Assembly: GCA_964473865.1 (NCBI GenBank) | Contig: CAYYQN010000015.1 | Span: 32,423-96,422, forward strand | Length of the DNA: 64,000 nucleotides | Source: CAIMUX01 sp964473865 | GTDB taxonomy: Bacteria > Eisenbacteria > RBG-16-71-46 > CAIMUX01 | Direction of reading: 5' to 3' | Part shown: piece after piece, positions 37,856 through 51,106 of the stretch | Numbering within the stretch: the stretch's first letter is position 1 | Layout: each line of letters opens with the position of its first letter | Notes under the pieces: model-generated | Database searches by the model: none | What the model was told of the DNA's origin: nothing | What the model saw: only the letters and a program-made list of their open reading frames with translations | Translations under genes and position numbers: made by a program

Positions 37856-38352
37856 GGGTGGTCCTCCATGTGCCGGTCAATCCGGCAGGGTGAGATCTGC
37901 GACTCGGAGATCGTATCTCAAGACGGGAGCGACTACCATCGCCGTGGCCGCCGTTGGTGGGCCCGACGTCACGCCGGCCGGCACCCGTTTCCTCGAGTCC
38001 GCCTCCAGAATCGGGCAAGGTATCTTACTGTTGCGATGACTGTTCGCAGTGATTGACCTGCTCATCGAACTGGCCGTCGCGTTCTTTCGTGGGGGCCGGT
38101 TGCGGCGAAGCCGGCGGCAGGCGTGTCTCCGCGCCGCCCCGGGGCGCCTGCCCCAACCTGCGGGTGCCCAAGCGACCCGGCCGGGCCGGCCTCGCCACTT
38201 CTTTCCATGGACGCGCTCCGCGGGGGAAGCGTAGGGTCGGTGCAGCAGAACAAGGTTGGAGCAGAATCGAGTTGTGAGCCGCAACCGGCCCTTCCCTCTT
38301 TGCTCGACGATCTCCTGTCTGGTCAAGGCGATTTCCCGAATCGAGGTTCAGG
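37856..38352. other. Divergent intergenic region
   Basis: 497 bases between divergent genes. Possible minus-strand -10 TACGAT at 37915-37910, 55 bases before the exported gene. Short frames here lack ribosome binding sites. No RNA gene recognised. Confidence 0.5.
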
Positions 38353-39984
38353 ATGACGCGTCCCGGCTCCTGTAACGTGCTCTTGGTGTATCCCCGGTTC
38401 AGCCCACACTCCTTCTGGAACTACCAGGCAACCTGTGAGGTGGTCGGCGCCCGCTACTCCGCGGCCCCGCTGGGCCTCATCACGGTCGCGGCGCTTCTCC
38501 CCTCCGACTGGACTCCGCGGCTTGTCAACCGGAACACGGAGGAGCTCGACCCCGTGGATCTGGACTGGGCGGATCTGGTCATGACCGGCGGGATGCTGCC
38601 GCAGCAGCTCGACACGATGAGAGTGATCGAGCTGGCCCACGCCCGCGGACTGCCGGTAGTTGTCGGCGGGCCGGATGTGACCTCCAGCCCGGGAGTCTAC
38701 GCGGAGGCGGATTTCCGCGTGGTCGGCGAGGCCGAGGAGATCATGGCCGAGTTCGTCGCGGCGTGGCGCGGGGGAGCGAGGCGGGGAGAGTTCACGGCCC
38801 GCGGCTTCCCGGACATCCGGGAATCTCCGGTGCCCCGCTTCGATCTGCTGAAACTGAACCACTACATGCATGTCGGGATCCAGCTTTCCCGCGGCTGCCC
38901 GTTCACCTGCGAGTTCTGCAACGTCATCGAGCTGAACGGGCGCATCCCCCGGGTCAAGACCTCGGCGCAGATGGTGCGCGAACTCGATGCTCTCTACGCC
39001 CTGGGCTATCGCGGGCATGTGGATCTGGTGGACGACAACCTGATCGGCGACCGCAAGGTCATCAAGCCGCGCCTCGCCGACCTCGCGGCGTGGCTCGAGA
39101 CGCACCACCATCCGTTCGAGTTTTCGACGGAGGCGAGCATCAACGTGGCGGACGATGACGAGCTGCTCGCCCTGATGAAGCGGGCGAACTTCTTCGCGAT
39201 CTTCGTCGGTATCGAAACGCCCGACACCGATACCCTCGTCGGCACCAGCAAGCGGCAGAATACGAAGCGGAGCATCTCCGACAGCATCCGGAAGATCTAC
39301 CAGGCCGGCATCTTCGTGAACGCGGGCTTCATCATCGGCTTCGACGGGGAGAAGGACCGCGTGGCGGAGGCGATGATCGCCTGTATCGAAGATGCCGCGA
39401 TCCCGGTCTGTATGGTCGGATTGCTCTACGCGCTGCCCAACACGAGGCTCTCGACGCGCCTGACCAGCGAGGGGCGCCTCCATGCCGAGTCCGACCGGCC
39501 GAGCCACGACGGTCTCTCGGACCAGTGCTCCTCGGGTCTCAATTTCACCACCCTGCGCCCGCGACGAGAGATGTTGGAGGATTATCGCGCCGTTCTCCAG
39601 TCGATCTACGAGCCGAACGCCTTCTTCGGGCGCGTCCGCCGCATGGCTCATGAACTCGACCTCGCGGAGCACAAGCTGCGCCGCCCGCTTCGCAGCCTGC
39701 TGCGCGATCTGCGTTCGTTCGGACGGATCGGCTGGCGCAGCGGCCTGCGGGACCGCAGGGTTCGCGGGCCCTTCTGGGGCGCGGTGGTCGATTGCCTTCG
39801 GCACAATCCGCGAGCCGTGCGGGTCGTCGTCTCGGCGGCCGCCCTCTATCTGCACCTCCGCCCGTTTGCGGCCTTGACGGACGCCCGGATGGCCGCGCGG
39901 ATCGACGCCATCACCGAGGCCGGCACCGAGGCCGGTCTGCCCGAGGCGTGCCCGGCGGTTGTGGGTTCTTCCGCAGCCTGCTAG
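38353..39984 (+). CDS. B12-binding radical SAM protein with DUF4070 (HpnP-like architecture)
   Basis: 543 residues. An N-terminal cobalamin-binding-type Rossmann domain (about 8-150, 'VYPRFSPHSFW', 'PVVVGGPDVTS') is followed by a radical SAM core with the 4Fe-4S cluster motif C-x3-C-x2-C (RGCPFTCEFCNV, Cys 182, 186, 189) and a DUF4070-type C-terminal part (about 375-540). This architecture matches hopanoid C-2 methylase HpnP and related class B methyltransferases, so methylation of a lipid or other unactivated carbon is likely but the substrate is not shown. No other hopanoid genes are in the window. GAGGTTCAGG precedes the ATG. The lone receiver gene follows 102 bases later. Confidence 0.85.
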   Translation: MTRPGSCNVLLVYPRFSPHSFWNYQATCEVVGARYSAAPLGLITVAALLPSDWTPRLVNRNTEELDPVDLDWADLVMTGGMLPQQLDTMRVIELAHARGLPVVVGGPDVTSSPGVYAEADFRVVGEAEEIMAEFVAAWRGGARRGEFTARGFPDIRESPVPRFDLLKLNHYMHVGIQLSRGCPFTCEFCNVIELNGRIPRVKTSAQMVRELDALYALGYRGHVDLVDDNLIGDRKVIKPRLADLAAWLETHHHPFEFSTEASINVADDDELLALMKRANFFAIFVGIETPDTDTLVGTSKRQNTKRSISDSIRKIYQAGIFVNAGFIIGFDGEKDRVAEAMIACIEDAAIPVCMVGLLYALPNTRLSTRLTSEGRLHAESDRPSHDGLSDQCSSGLNFTTLRPRREMLEDYRAVLQSIYEPNAFFGRVRRMAHELDLAEHKLRRPLRSLLRDLRSFGRIGWRSGLRDRRVRGPFWGAVVDCLRHNPRAVRVVVSAAALYLHLRPFAALTDARMAARIDAITEAGTEAGLPEACPAVVGSSAAC

Positions 39985-40086
39985 CGAGTCGCCGGGTTCC
40001 GCTCAGGAACCGGGTGGCTACGGCCGACAACCAGACTGATGGCCCGGGCCATGGTCCCGGCCGCCGACCCGAGGAGTGACAAGCTG

Positions 40087-40551
40087 ATGAAGATCATGGT
40101 GATCGACGACATCATGCTGAACATCCTGGTCCTGAAGCAGGCCGCCCGGGACCTCGCGGCGGTGGACGGGTTCCAGGCCTGGGAGTCGGGACTGCGCGCG
40201 CTGCATGCGGCCTATCGTGCGGGCGAACCGTATGATCTGCTCTTCCTGGACATCGTGATGCCCGGGCGCAGCGGTCTCGAGCTTCTCGGCTACATCCGGG
40301 CGATCGGCGAGCACTACCCCGATCAGCGCAGGACGGAAGTCGTGATGTTGACCTCGGATCGTGAGCCGGAAAGCGTGCGAGAGGCGATCCGGCACGGCGC
40401 CGTCGGCTACGTCGTGAAGCCGATCGACCCGAAACGAATCCAGGATGAAATCCGTCGGCGGATCCCACCCCCCGTGGAAGACGAAGCCGCAGCGGACCCG
40501 GACGGCGAAGAGGGAGAAGAAGGCGAGGCGCGGGAGCCGGCGGCGGCCTAG
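40087..40551 (+). CDS. Single-domain response regulator (receiver) with acidic tail
   Basis: 154 residues: a receiver domain with the acidic pair (VIDD, Asp 7 and 8), phospho-acceptor Asp 55 in LLFLDIVMP, the switch Thr in MLTSD and Lys in VVKPID, so phosphorylation should work. The tail (about 130-154) is Glu/Asp/Ala-rich, with no DNA-binding output. It may pass phosphate from one of the hybrid kinases in the window or act by protein contact (inference). ATG at 40087 with GAGGAG ten bases upstream; a start 16 codons earlier was rejected. Confidence 0.88.
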   Translation: MKIMVIDDIMLNILVLKQAARDLAAVDGFQAWESGLRALHAAYRAGEPYDLLFLDIVMPGRSGLELLGYIRAIGEHYPDQRRTEVVMLTSDREPESVREAIRHGAVGYVVKPIDPKRIQDEIRRRIPPPVEDEAAADPDGEEGEEGEAREPAAA

Positions 40552-40602
40552 GCGTCCTGGCCGCGGCCCCGACCCGGAGTCCCCGGCGCCCTCCGCCATC
40601 CC

Positions 40603-40631
40603 TTGACCTTCGCGCGAAGCGTGGCACACTC
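40603..40631 (+). promoter_or_regulatory. Candidate promoter for the LOG-RNB pair
   Basis: TTGACC (40603-40608), 17-base spacer, ACACTC (40626-40631), 55 bases before the ATG at 40686. The -35 is good, the -10 poor. Confidence 0.35.
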
Positions 40632-40685
40632 CGACGAACGACCCGGACACAGTTCCGGGCCCGCGTCCGGTCGGAGGTGTACACG

Positions 40686-41495
40686 ATGCCCAAGAAGACC
40701 GACTCCGCACAGAGCCCCGTCTTCCCGCCTTTGGCCTATCGAGACGAGTCGTTTCTCGACAGTGACGAGGCCAGGCCGTTGCGGATCCTGGCCGAATACC
40801 TGCAGCCGTTCGAGGCGTTCCGCAAGCAGCAGGTCCGCGAGACGATCGTGTTCTTCGGTTCGGCCCGGATCACCGAGGACGGTCCGTTCGGCCGCTACTA
40901 CGCCGAGGCTCGCGAGCTGGCCCGCCTGGTGACGCAGTGGTCTCTCGAGCTTGCCCCGCCCGCGCAGCGCTTTCTCATCTGCTCGGGGGGAGGGGGCGGG
41001 ATCATGGAGGCGGCGAATCGTGGCGCGGCGGACGCGGGCGGACGCACGATCGGACTCGACATCAGCCTTCCTCACGAACAGCGGCCGAATCCCTACATCA
41101 CGTCGGGACTCTGTTTCCTGTTTCACTACTTCTTCATGCGCAAGCTCTGGTTCGCGCACCTGGCCCGCGCCATGGTCGCGTTTCCCGGGGGTTTCGGCAC
41201 GCTCGATGAGCTGGTCGAGATGCTGACGCTCGCGCAGACCCGAAAGCTCGACCGGCCGATGACCATTCTGCTCTACGGAACCGCGTACTGGCAGGAGATT
41301 GTGGACTTCCCGGCTCTCGCGCGGCACGGAATGATCAGCCCGGAGGATCTGGAGCTCTTCCGCTTCGTGGACCAACCGGCGCCGGCGCTCGACATCCTGC
41401 AGCGGTCCCTGGCGACGGCGGTCGCTTCCGAGAGTCCGACCCTGGCCAGATCCGCCGGAAGCATCCCTTTCCCTTCGAATCGGAGGCGACTCTGA
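40686..41495 (+). CDS. LOG-family protein (TIGR00730-like nucleotide phosphoribohydrolase)
   Basis: 269 residues. A Rossmann-type fold with the LOG signatures 'GGGGGIMEAANRGA' and 'PGGFGTLDELVE'. Family members hydrolyse cytokinin-type or ordinary nucleoside 5'-monophosphates to base and ribose 5-phosphate; bacterial long forms often have unknown substrates. The ATG at 40686 has GGAGG eight bases upstream; a GTG three codons earlier overlaps that site. The stop codon overlaps the next ATG (TGATG), so the pair is translationally coupled. Confidence 0.88.
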   Translation: MPKKTDSAQSPVFPPLAYRDESFLDSDEARPLRILAEYLQPFEAFRKQQVRETIVFFGSARITEDGPFGRYYAEARELARLVTQWSLELAPPAQRFLICSGGGGGIMEAANRGAADAGGRTIGLDISLPHEQRPNPYITSGLCFLFHYFFMRKLWFAHLARAMVAFPGGFGTLDELVEMLTLAQTRKLDRPMTILLYGTAYWQEIVDFPALARHGMISPEDLELFRFVDQPAPALDILQRSLATAVASESPTLARSAGSIPFPSNRRRL

Positions 41496-42985
41496 TGAGC
41501 ATCCCCCGGGAGCAGCAGCGCGCGTTTCTCATCCGGCTGGCCCGCCAGGCGATGAAGGAACGAGGACTGGAGCCCGACTTTCCGCCCGCGGCAACGGCCG
41601 AGGCCGAGAGCCTCATCGGCGTCCGATTCTCCACCGAGCCCGACGTGGAAGATCTGCGGGGCCTTGTCTGGTGTTCGATCGACAACGACGATTCCCGCGA
41701 TCTGGACCAGCTTACCGTGGCCGAGGAACTGCCCGCCGGCCGCATCCGCATCCTGGTGGCCGTGGCGGACGTCGGCGCTCTCGTGGCGGCGGGTTCGGCC
41801 GTGGACGCGCACGCCGGCGTGAACACCACGTCGATCTATACGCCGCCGCAGGTCTTTCCGATGCTGCCCGAGCGGCTGAGCACGGACCTCACTTCCCTCA
41901 ATCCCGGCCAGGACCGGCTCGCCCTGGTGATCGAGATCCTGGTCGACGGAGACGGCACCGGCGAGTCCTCCCGGATCTATCGGGCCTGGGTCCACAACCA
42001 GGTTCAGCTCGCCTATTCCGGCGTGGGACCCTGGCTCGAGGGGGAGGGCGAGATGCCGCCGGCCGTCGGCGCCGTCCCGGGGCTGGCCGAGAATCTGCGT
42101 CTGCAGGACGTGGCGGCCCAGCGCTTGCGGGCGTTCCGCCAGGAACAGGGGGCGCTGGAGCTCCAGACCATCGAGACGCGCACGCTCTTCGACGGAGACG
42201 CCGTGAGCGAGCTCCGTCCCGAGACGCGGAACCGGGCCAAGGAGCTGATCGAGGACTTCATGATCACAGCCAACGGGGAGGTGGCGCGCTTCCTCGAGGC
42301 GAAGCGGTTTCCGGTCGTGCGCCGCGTGGTCCGTTCGCCGGCGCGCTGGCCGCGCATCGTCGATCTGGCCCGCGAACTGGGGGAGGACCTCCCGTCGCGG
42401 CCGGACGCGCGGGCCTTGCACGGATTCCTGGTGCGCCGGCGCGCCGCCGACCCGCTTCGCTTCCCCGATCTCTCGCTCACGGTCATCAAGTTGCTGGGGA
42501 AGGGCGAGTACGAGGCGAGCTTCCCCGGCCAGGAGGTCGCCGGTCACTTCGGCCTTGCGGTCAGCGACTACAGCCACTCGACCGCGCCCAACCGGCGCTA
42601 CCCGGATCTGCTGACGCACCGGCTGCTCAAGGCGGCGCTGGCCGGAGCGCCGGTTCCCTATGCCAAGGAGGAGTTGGAAACGCTGGCGTCGCGCTGTGCC
42701 CGGCGCGAGGACGACGTGCAGAAGGTGGAGCGGCTGCTGGAGAAGGCGGCGGCGGCCTGTCTGCTCGAAGGCCAGATCGGACGCAAGTTCGAGGGAATCA
42801 TCACGGGGGCCGCCAGCAAGGGAACCTGGGTCCGGATCTTCGATCCGCCCATCGAGGGTCGGGTGGAGGAGGGGGCGGAAGGCCTGGACGTCGGCGACCG
42901 GGTGACGGTGCGGCTCATCCACACCGATCCGGAACGTGGCCACATCGACTTCGCGCGCGCGCGGGGCCGGCAGTCGCGGACCTGA
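41495..42985 (+). CDS. RNB-domain (RNase II/R-like) nuclease lacking cold-shock domains
   Basis: 496 residues. There is no N-terminal cold-shock OB domain; the RNB catalytic domain spans about 55-390 and an S1-like domain about 425-490. The metal-binding region reads 'SIDNDDSRDLDQ': Asp 63, 69 and 71 match RNase II Asp 201, 207 and 209, but the fourth (Asp 210) is Gln 72. The 'HSTAPNRRYPDLLTHRLL' segment of the family is present. It could be a 3'-5' exoribonuclease with altered metal binding. The ATG overlaps the LOG stop codon; CGGAGG lies upstream. Its stop lies within a short tandem repeat. Confidence 0.88.
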   Translation: MSIPREQQRAFLIRLARQAMKERGLEPDFPPAATAEAESLIGVRFSTEPDVEDLRGLVWCSIDNDDSRDLDQLTVAEELPAGRIRILVAVADVGALVAAGSAVDAHAGVNTTSIYTPPQVFPMLPERLSTDLTSLNPGQDRLALVIEILVDGDGTGESSRIYRAWVHNQVQLAYSGVGPWLEGEGEMPPAVGAVPGLAENLRLQDVAAQRLRAFRQEQGALELQTIETRTLFDGDAVSELRPETRNRAKELIEDFMITANGEVARFLEAKRFPVVRRVVRSPARWPRIVDLARELGEDLPSRPDARALHGFLVRRRAADPLRFPDLSLTVIKLLGKGEYEASFPGQEVAGHFGLAVSDYSHSTAPNRRYPDLLTHRLLKAALAGAPVPYAKEELETLASRCARREDDVQKVERLLEKAAAACLLEGQIGRKFEGIITGAASKGTWVRIFDPPIEGRVEEGAEGLDVGDRVTVRLIHTDPERGHIDFARARGRQSRT

Positions 42986-43024
42986 CGCGGAGCGGACCTG
43001 ACGCGGAGCGGACCTGACGCGGAG
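42977..43024. repeat. Tandem repeat, 3 x 16 bases
   Basis: Three exact copies of CGGACCTGACGCGGAG. The first copy supplies the last codons and TGA stop of the RNB gene. A second, longer direct repeat (TTCGCGCGCGCGGGGCCGGC-like) flanks it near 42951 and 43043. Confidence 0.9.
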
Positions 43025-43038
43025 AGGCGCCGGGACTT

Positions 43039-43076
43039 CGGTTTCGCGCGCGCGGGGCCGGCAGGCGCGCGAACCG
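43039..43076. terminator. Hairpin between convergent genes
   Basis: CGGTTTCGCGCGC (43039-43051) pairs with GCGCGCGAACCG (43065-43076) with one bulged base, just before the convergent stop codon at 43081. Confidence 0.55.
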
Positions 43077-43080
43077 GCCC

Positions 43081-44124
43081 TCAGTTCAGCTCGACGATCC
43101 AGAGTTCGTTGACACCGGTCCGGTCGGAGATGAAGGCCACGGATTGCCCGTCCGGCGACCATTGCGGGTGGATGTCCGCGCCCGCGCCCCGGGTGATCTG
43201 CCGGTACAGGCCGCCGCCGGCCGGAATCAGGAAGAGGTGCCAGTGATCCGTGATGTCCTCGAACGCGATCTGGGTTCCATCCGGTGACCACGCCGGCCGG
43301 CGCGCCGTGAGAGTGGTCTCCCTGGTCACTCGCAGGGCGGCGCCGCCGTTCGCGGAGACGGTCCAGATCTGATCCCGGCCGCTGCGGTTCGAGCGGAACG
43401 CGATGCTGTTGCCGTCCGGAGACCAGGCAGGGTCCACATCCCGCGCGAGGCTGTTGGTGATCTGCTTCTCCTGACCGGAGGCGACGTCGATCGTCCAGAT
43501 CTCCTCGTCTCCGGAGCGCCGGGAAACGAAGGCGATTCGGGTCCCGTCGGGCGACCAGCGGGCGGTCAGGTCGTCGGCGGTACTCTCCGTCAGCTGGATC
43601 GGTTCGCTGCCGAGCAGGTCCGTGATCCACAGATCCCAGTACCTTCCCAGGCTGAGATCGAAGGCGATCCGGGTGCCGTCGGGCGACCATTCCGGGTTCT
43701 GCTCTTGCCCGGTGCCGCTGGTGATCTGGGTCGGCACCCCTCCGGAGTCGGCGACGATGAAGACATGAACGTCATCGCCGTGCGTCGAAGTGAACGCGAT
43801 CCGCCGTCCATCGGGCGACCAGCGCGGACCCGACTCGTCCCCGGGCATGCTGGTGAGGCGCGTGGGAGTGCCGCCCGTAGCCGGGATCAGCCAGATGTCC
43901 GCGTCCCCGGCCGCTCTCGAGACGAACGCCAGCCGGGACCCGTCGGGCGACCACTGCCCGGGGTCCGCTTCGACCGACTGCGCGGTGAGTTTTCGGGCCG
44001 GCGGGGGCGTGGTGTCTTCGGTCTTGGTGGGAGACTCGTCTTCACCGCAGCTCCAGCTCAGCGTGAGGACGGCGACGGTGAGCAGGAGGCGCGTCTGGTG
44101 GCTCCCGAGCGAGACTCTGTGCAT
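43081..44124 (-). CDS. TolB-like WD40/PD40 propeller lipoprotein
   Basis: 347 residues. A lipoprotein signal (LLLTVAVLTLSWSC, lipobox Cys at about residue 25) is followed by a Thr/Pro linker and seven PD40 repeats of about 42 residues, each with (P/R/H)-x-WSPDG-x-x-(I/V/L)AF-x-S and a D-x-W(L/T)I strand. This is a TolB-like propeller anchored to a membrane facing the periplasm or outside. No Tol-Pal genes are next to it, so it need not be TolB. The ATG at 44124 has GGAGG nine bases upstream; a longer frame to 44523 would overlap the divergent kinase gene and was rejected. Confidence 0.87.
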   Translation of the reverse strand: MHRVSLGSHQTRLLLTVAVLTLSWSCGEDESPTKTEDTTPPPARKLTAQSVEADPGQWSPDGSRLAFVSRAAGDADIWLIPATGGTPTRLTSMPGDESGPRWSPDGRRIAFTSTHGDDVHVFIVADSGGVPTQITSGTGQEQNPEWSPDGTRIAFDLSLGRYWDLWITDLLGSEPIQLTESTADDLTARWSPDGTRIAFVSRRSGDEEIWTIDVASGQEKQITNSLARDVDPAWSPDGNSIAFRSNRSGRDQIWTVSANGGAALRVTRETTLTARRPAWSPDGTQIAFEDITDHWHLFLIPAGGGLYRQITRGAGADIHPQWSPDGQSVAFISDRTGVNELWIVELN

Positions 44125-44274
44125 GGTAGCGGTCCTCCGTTCGAGCATCGATCCGCCGCGCAGGGGCGCCGTTGCGACGGCAGATCCCGGAATCGGGCGC
44201 TCCCGCCGCGGGACAGCGCCGTATCGGATGCATGGCGGACTAAGGATCCGCCCTGCAGGTGACGATGGCAAAGC

Positions 44275-48387
<4,113 letters not shown>

Positions 48388-48528
48388 CAGGATGCTGGAA
48401 GACTGAACTGTACCGGCCTTCCCGGAGGCTCCATTTCCAGGGAGGATGGGGTCATGGGAGGTGCAAGCAGGTACTCGCCGGAGTCCCGGGAACGGGCGTC
48501 CGGGCTCAGCCCGAACGGGTCTTCGGGC

Positions 48529-50744
48529 TCAGACTGACCAGGCCGCCCGCTCTCCACGGACTCTCATCAGCCGGTTCTTCAAGACCGTCTCCCCCGCCGC
48601 CAGCCGCACGAAGTAGACACCGGGGGACACGGGACGACCGGAGGCGTCGCTGCCGTCCCAGGTGGCGGAGTACCGCCCCGCGGGCCGGAGTCCAGCCGTG
48701 AGGCCAGCGATGCGGCGTCCCGCGGCATCGAACACCGCCAGGTCCGCGCGGCACTCCTGATCCAGGACGAACGAGATGGAGGTGCGCGGCAAGAACGGGT
48801 TCGGCCGAGCCTCGAGGGGACGGCACCCCGCGGTCGTGCCGGGAGGGGGGTCGTCGACGGCGTTCGACTCAAGACAGTGCGGCCGGAAGATCGCGAGGCC
48901 GGAGAACTCGGCCGCCTGATAGACCCGCTCCGCCGACACCGCAACAGCCAAGGCGTTCCCCTGCGTCCCGCCCGCCCCGATATACTCCGGAGCGAGAGGA
49001 TCTTGCACATCCACAACATGCAGGCCGGTCTCGCCCCCGGCCAGGTAGAGCAGATCTCCGCTCAGCTTCATGTCGCCGCGAGCGGGCACACTGGCCTGCC
49101 CGACGCGGACCGGGGCCTGCGGATTGCTCACATCGACTACCTCGAGGCCGATCCCGTTGTTGACGAACATCAGATGGCCCCGCAGCGCCAGGCCGCCGGA
49201 GGGGCAGCAGTACGTCCCGATGTGCTGGGGGGATCCGGGGTCGCTCACGTCCAGGATCTCAAGCCCACCCTCCAGGTCGATGACGTAGACCAGCGGGAAG
49301 TCGGCCAGCACTGTCGAGGGGCTTTCGATCACGTCCGCGATGCCCACCTGCACGGGGTTGGCCGGGTCGGAGATGTCGACGATGAGGACACCCCACCACT
49401 GCACGGAGACATAGGCGTAGCCGTTGTCGACGGCCAGACCGGTCACGATCATCTCCGGGATCGGCAGAGTACCGAGGACCTGGGGGCTGTCGGGGTCAAC
49501 GATGTCGATGACATACAGAGCGGACGAAAGATCGCAGACGACGGCACGGTCCCCGTCCAGAACCACCTGGTAGACCGTGCTCGCCGTCTCCACCTGCCCG
49601 CGCGGCACCGGCTGGTCCGGATCGCTCAGATCGAGAATCGTGAGACCCGGGACCACACCGGCGACGTAGGCGAGATTGTCGCGTACGGCGATCCCGGCCG
49701 TGATCGTGAGCGACTCCCAGGCACCCGTCCTGGCGTGGAGGGTCGGGTTGCCGACATCGACCACGTCCAGGCCGGCGGAATTGGCGGCCGGAACGCGGTC
49801 GCGCCGTCGAGCGCAACCCCGAAGGCGTCGCTGGCGGTCCGGGCTTCCGTCTCCAGAAACGGAGCCTGCGGATCGGCCACGTCGACGATCTGCAGTCCGG
49901 CGTCGCTGGCGATGTAGGCGTACGGCTCGGCGACGGCCAGCCGATGGAGATAGGCGTGGTCCTCGACCGTGTCGAGGGAGGCCAGAAGCACGGGCGCGGA
50001 GGGCGTCGAGACATCGACGAGGCGCAGGCCTTCGGCGAAGGTGATCAAGTAGACGACGCTTCCCCGCACTTCCACGTCGCAGAGCTGTCCGGAGAGGGGG
50101 AGGGAGCCGACCAGCACGGGCGAGGTCCGAATGGCGACGTCGACAACCTGAAAGCCGGCCGTCCCTGCGGCGACGTAGGCCACGCCCCCCTCTACCGCCA
50201 CGTCATTCAACGTGCCGGTGAGAGGAACCGATCCGACCACGACGGCCGCCAGCGGATCGCTCACGTCGGCCACGGCCAGTCGGTTGAGGCAGGCCACATA
50301 GAGGAGGTTTCCCTCGACGCAGAGACCGTAGCTGGCGCTCGGCGTCGCGATCGTTCGCACGGAAAGCGGGTGGGCCGGATCCGACACGTCGAAGACCTGG
50401 ACCCCGGCGGCTCCTACGGGCAGATAGGCGTAGTCTCCCTCGACATCCACATCGTCGCAGAAGCCGGAGGTGGACGAGTGTCCGAGCAGCGCGGGCGTCT
50501 TCGGATTGCCCACATCCGCGATGCGGAAGCCGTAGTTGCCGCAGGCGGCGTAAGCGCGATCGCCCTGCAGCACCAGGTCGCGGGCCCCATAGATGTTCCC
50601 ATGGCCGATGAGATGCGGCAGGGCGGAATAGTCGACACACTCTTGTGCCCGCGCGCCCGCCGCGAGACCGGCGAAGAGGATTGCGACCACCAGCACGGGG
50701 AAAACCAACACGCCGAAAGAACGCGAAGCGATCGAGCCCTTCAT
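48529..50744 (-). pseudogene. LVIVD-repeat propeller protein with sorting module, broken by a -1 frameshift
   Basis: One gene read in two frames. The N-terminal part (from ATG 50744, GGAAGGAGG upstream) has a signal peptide (about 6-35) and six LVIVD repeats of the form G-(L/F/V)-x-(V/I)-x-DV-x-(D/N)P-x-x-P. Between about 49795 and 49783 the frame changes: adding one base restores '...DGATAF-x-AANSAGLDVVDVGNP' and seven more repeats, then a FlgD-like sorting module ('ARPNPFLPRTSISF', 'DAAGRRIAG', 'SPGVYFVRL') ending at 48529. Without the shift it would be about 738 residues, a thirteen-blade protein. It may be a real inactivation, a slippage site, or an assembly error; the rest of both halves is clean, which favours a recent change or error. 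Confidence 0.8.
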
Positions 50745-51106
50745 GGATCTCCTCCTTCCAGGGCCGGACCCCGACACGACACAAGGATCCTCCGCGGGCG
50801 TTACGTGGAGAGGGAGGGCCTATCGAGCCTTCGGGACGGGTCGCCGCCAGCGCAGGGAAGGAGGAGACCAGGCGCGGCGGAGCAGGGCGGCAGGCAGCCC
50901 GTAGCGGCACCGGCGTTCCCGTGCCTCCCGGTCGTGGGCGGGGACGCCCTGGGCGGCGGGGAGCGAGAACCCGCCGTGCCCTCGAAGCGGGGCCACCGAG
51001 GCGCAGAGCGGCTGGCCCAGGCTTCGGCGCGGACCGGCAAGTCAGGGGTGAGAGGCGGCGGCGAACGGATGCCTTGGCGAGCCTCGCGGAAACCTTCCGA
51101 TCGTCG
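50745..51106. other. Intergenic region
   Basis: 362 bases between two minus-strand genes. Very GC-rich; no open frame with ribosome binding site, no clear hairpin or promoter. Confidence 0.5.

Noticed and set aside
41273..43690. 805-codon minus-strand frame opposite the LOG and RNB genes
   Set aside because: Composition is shadow-like and both plus-strand genes have family motifs and overlapping start/stop codons.
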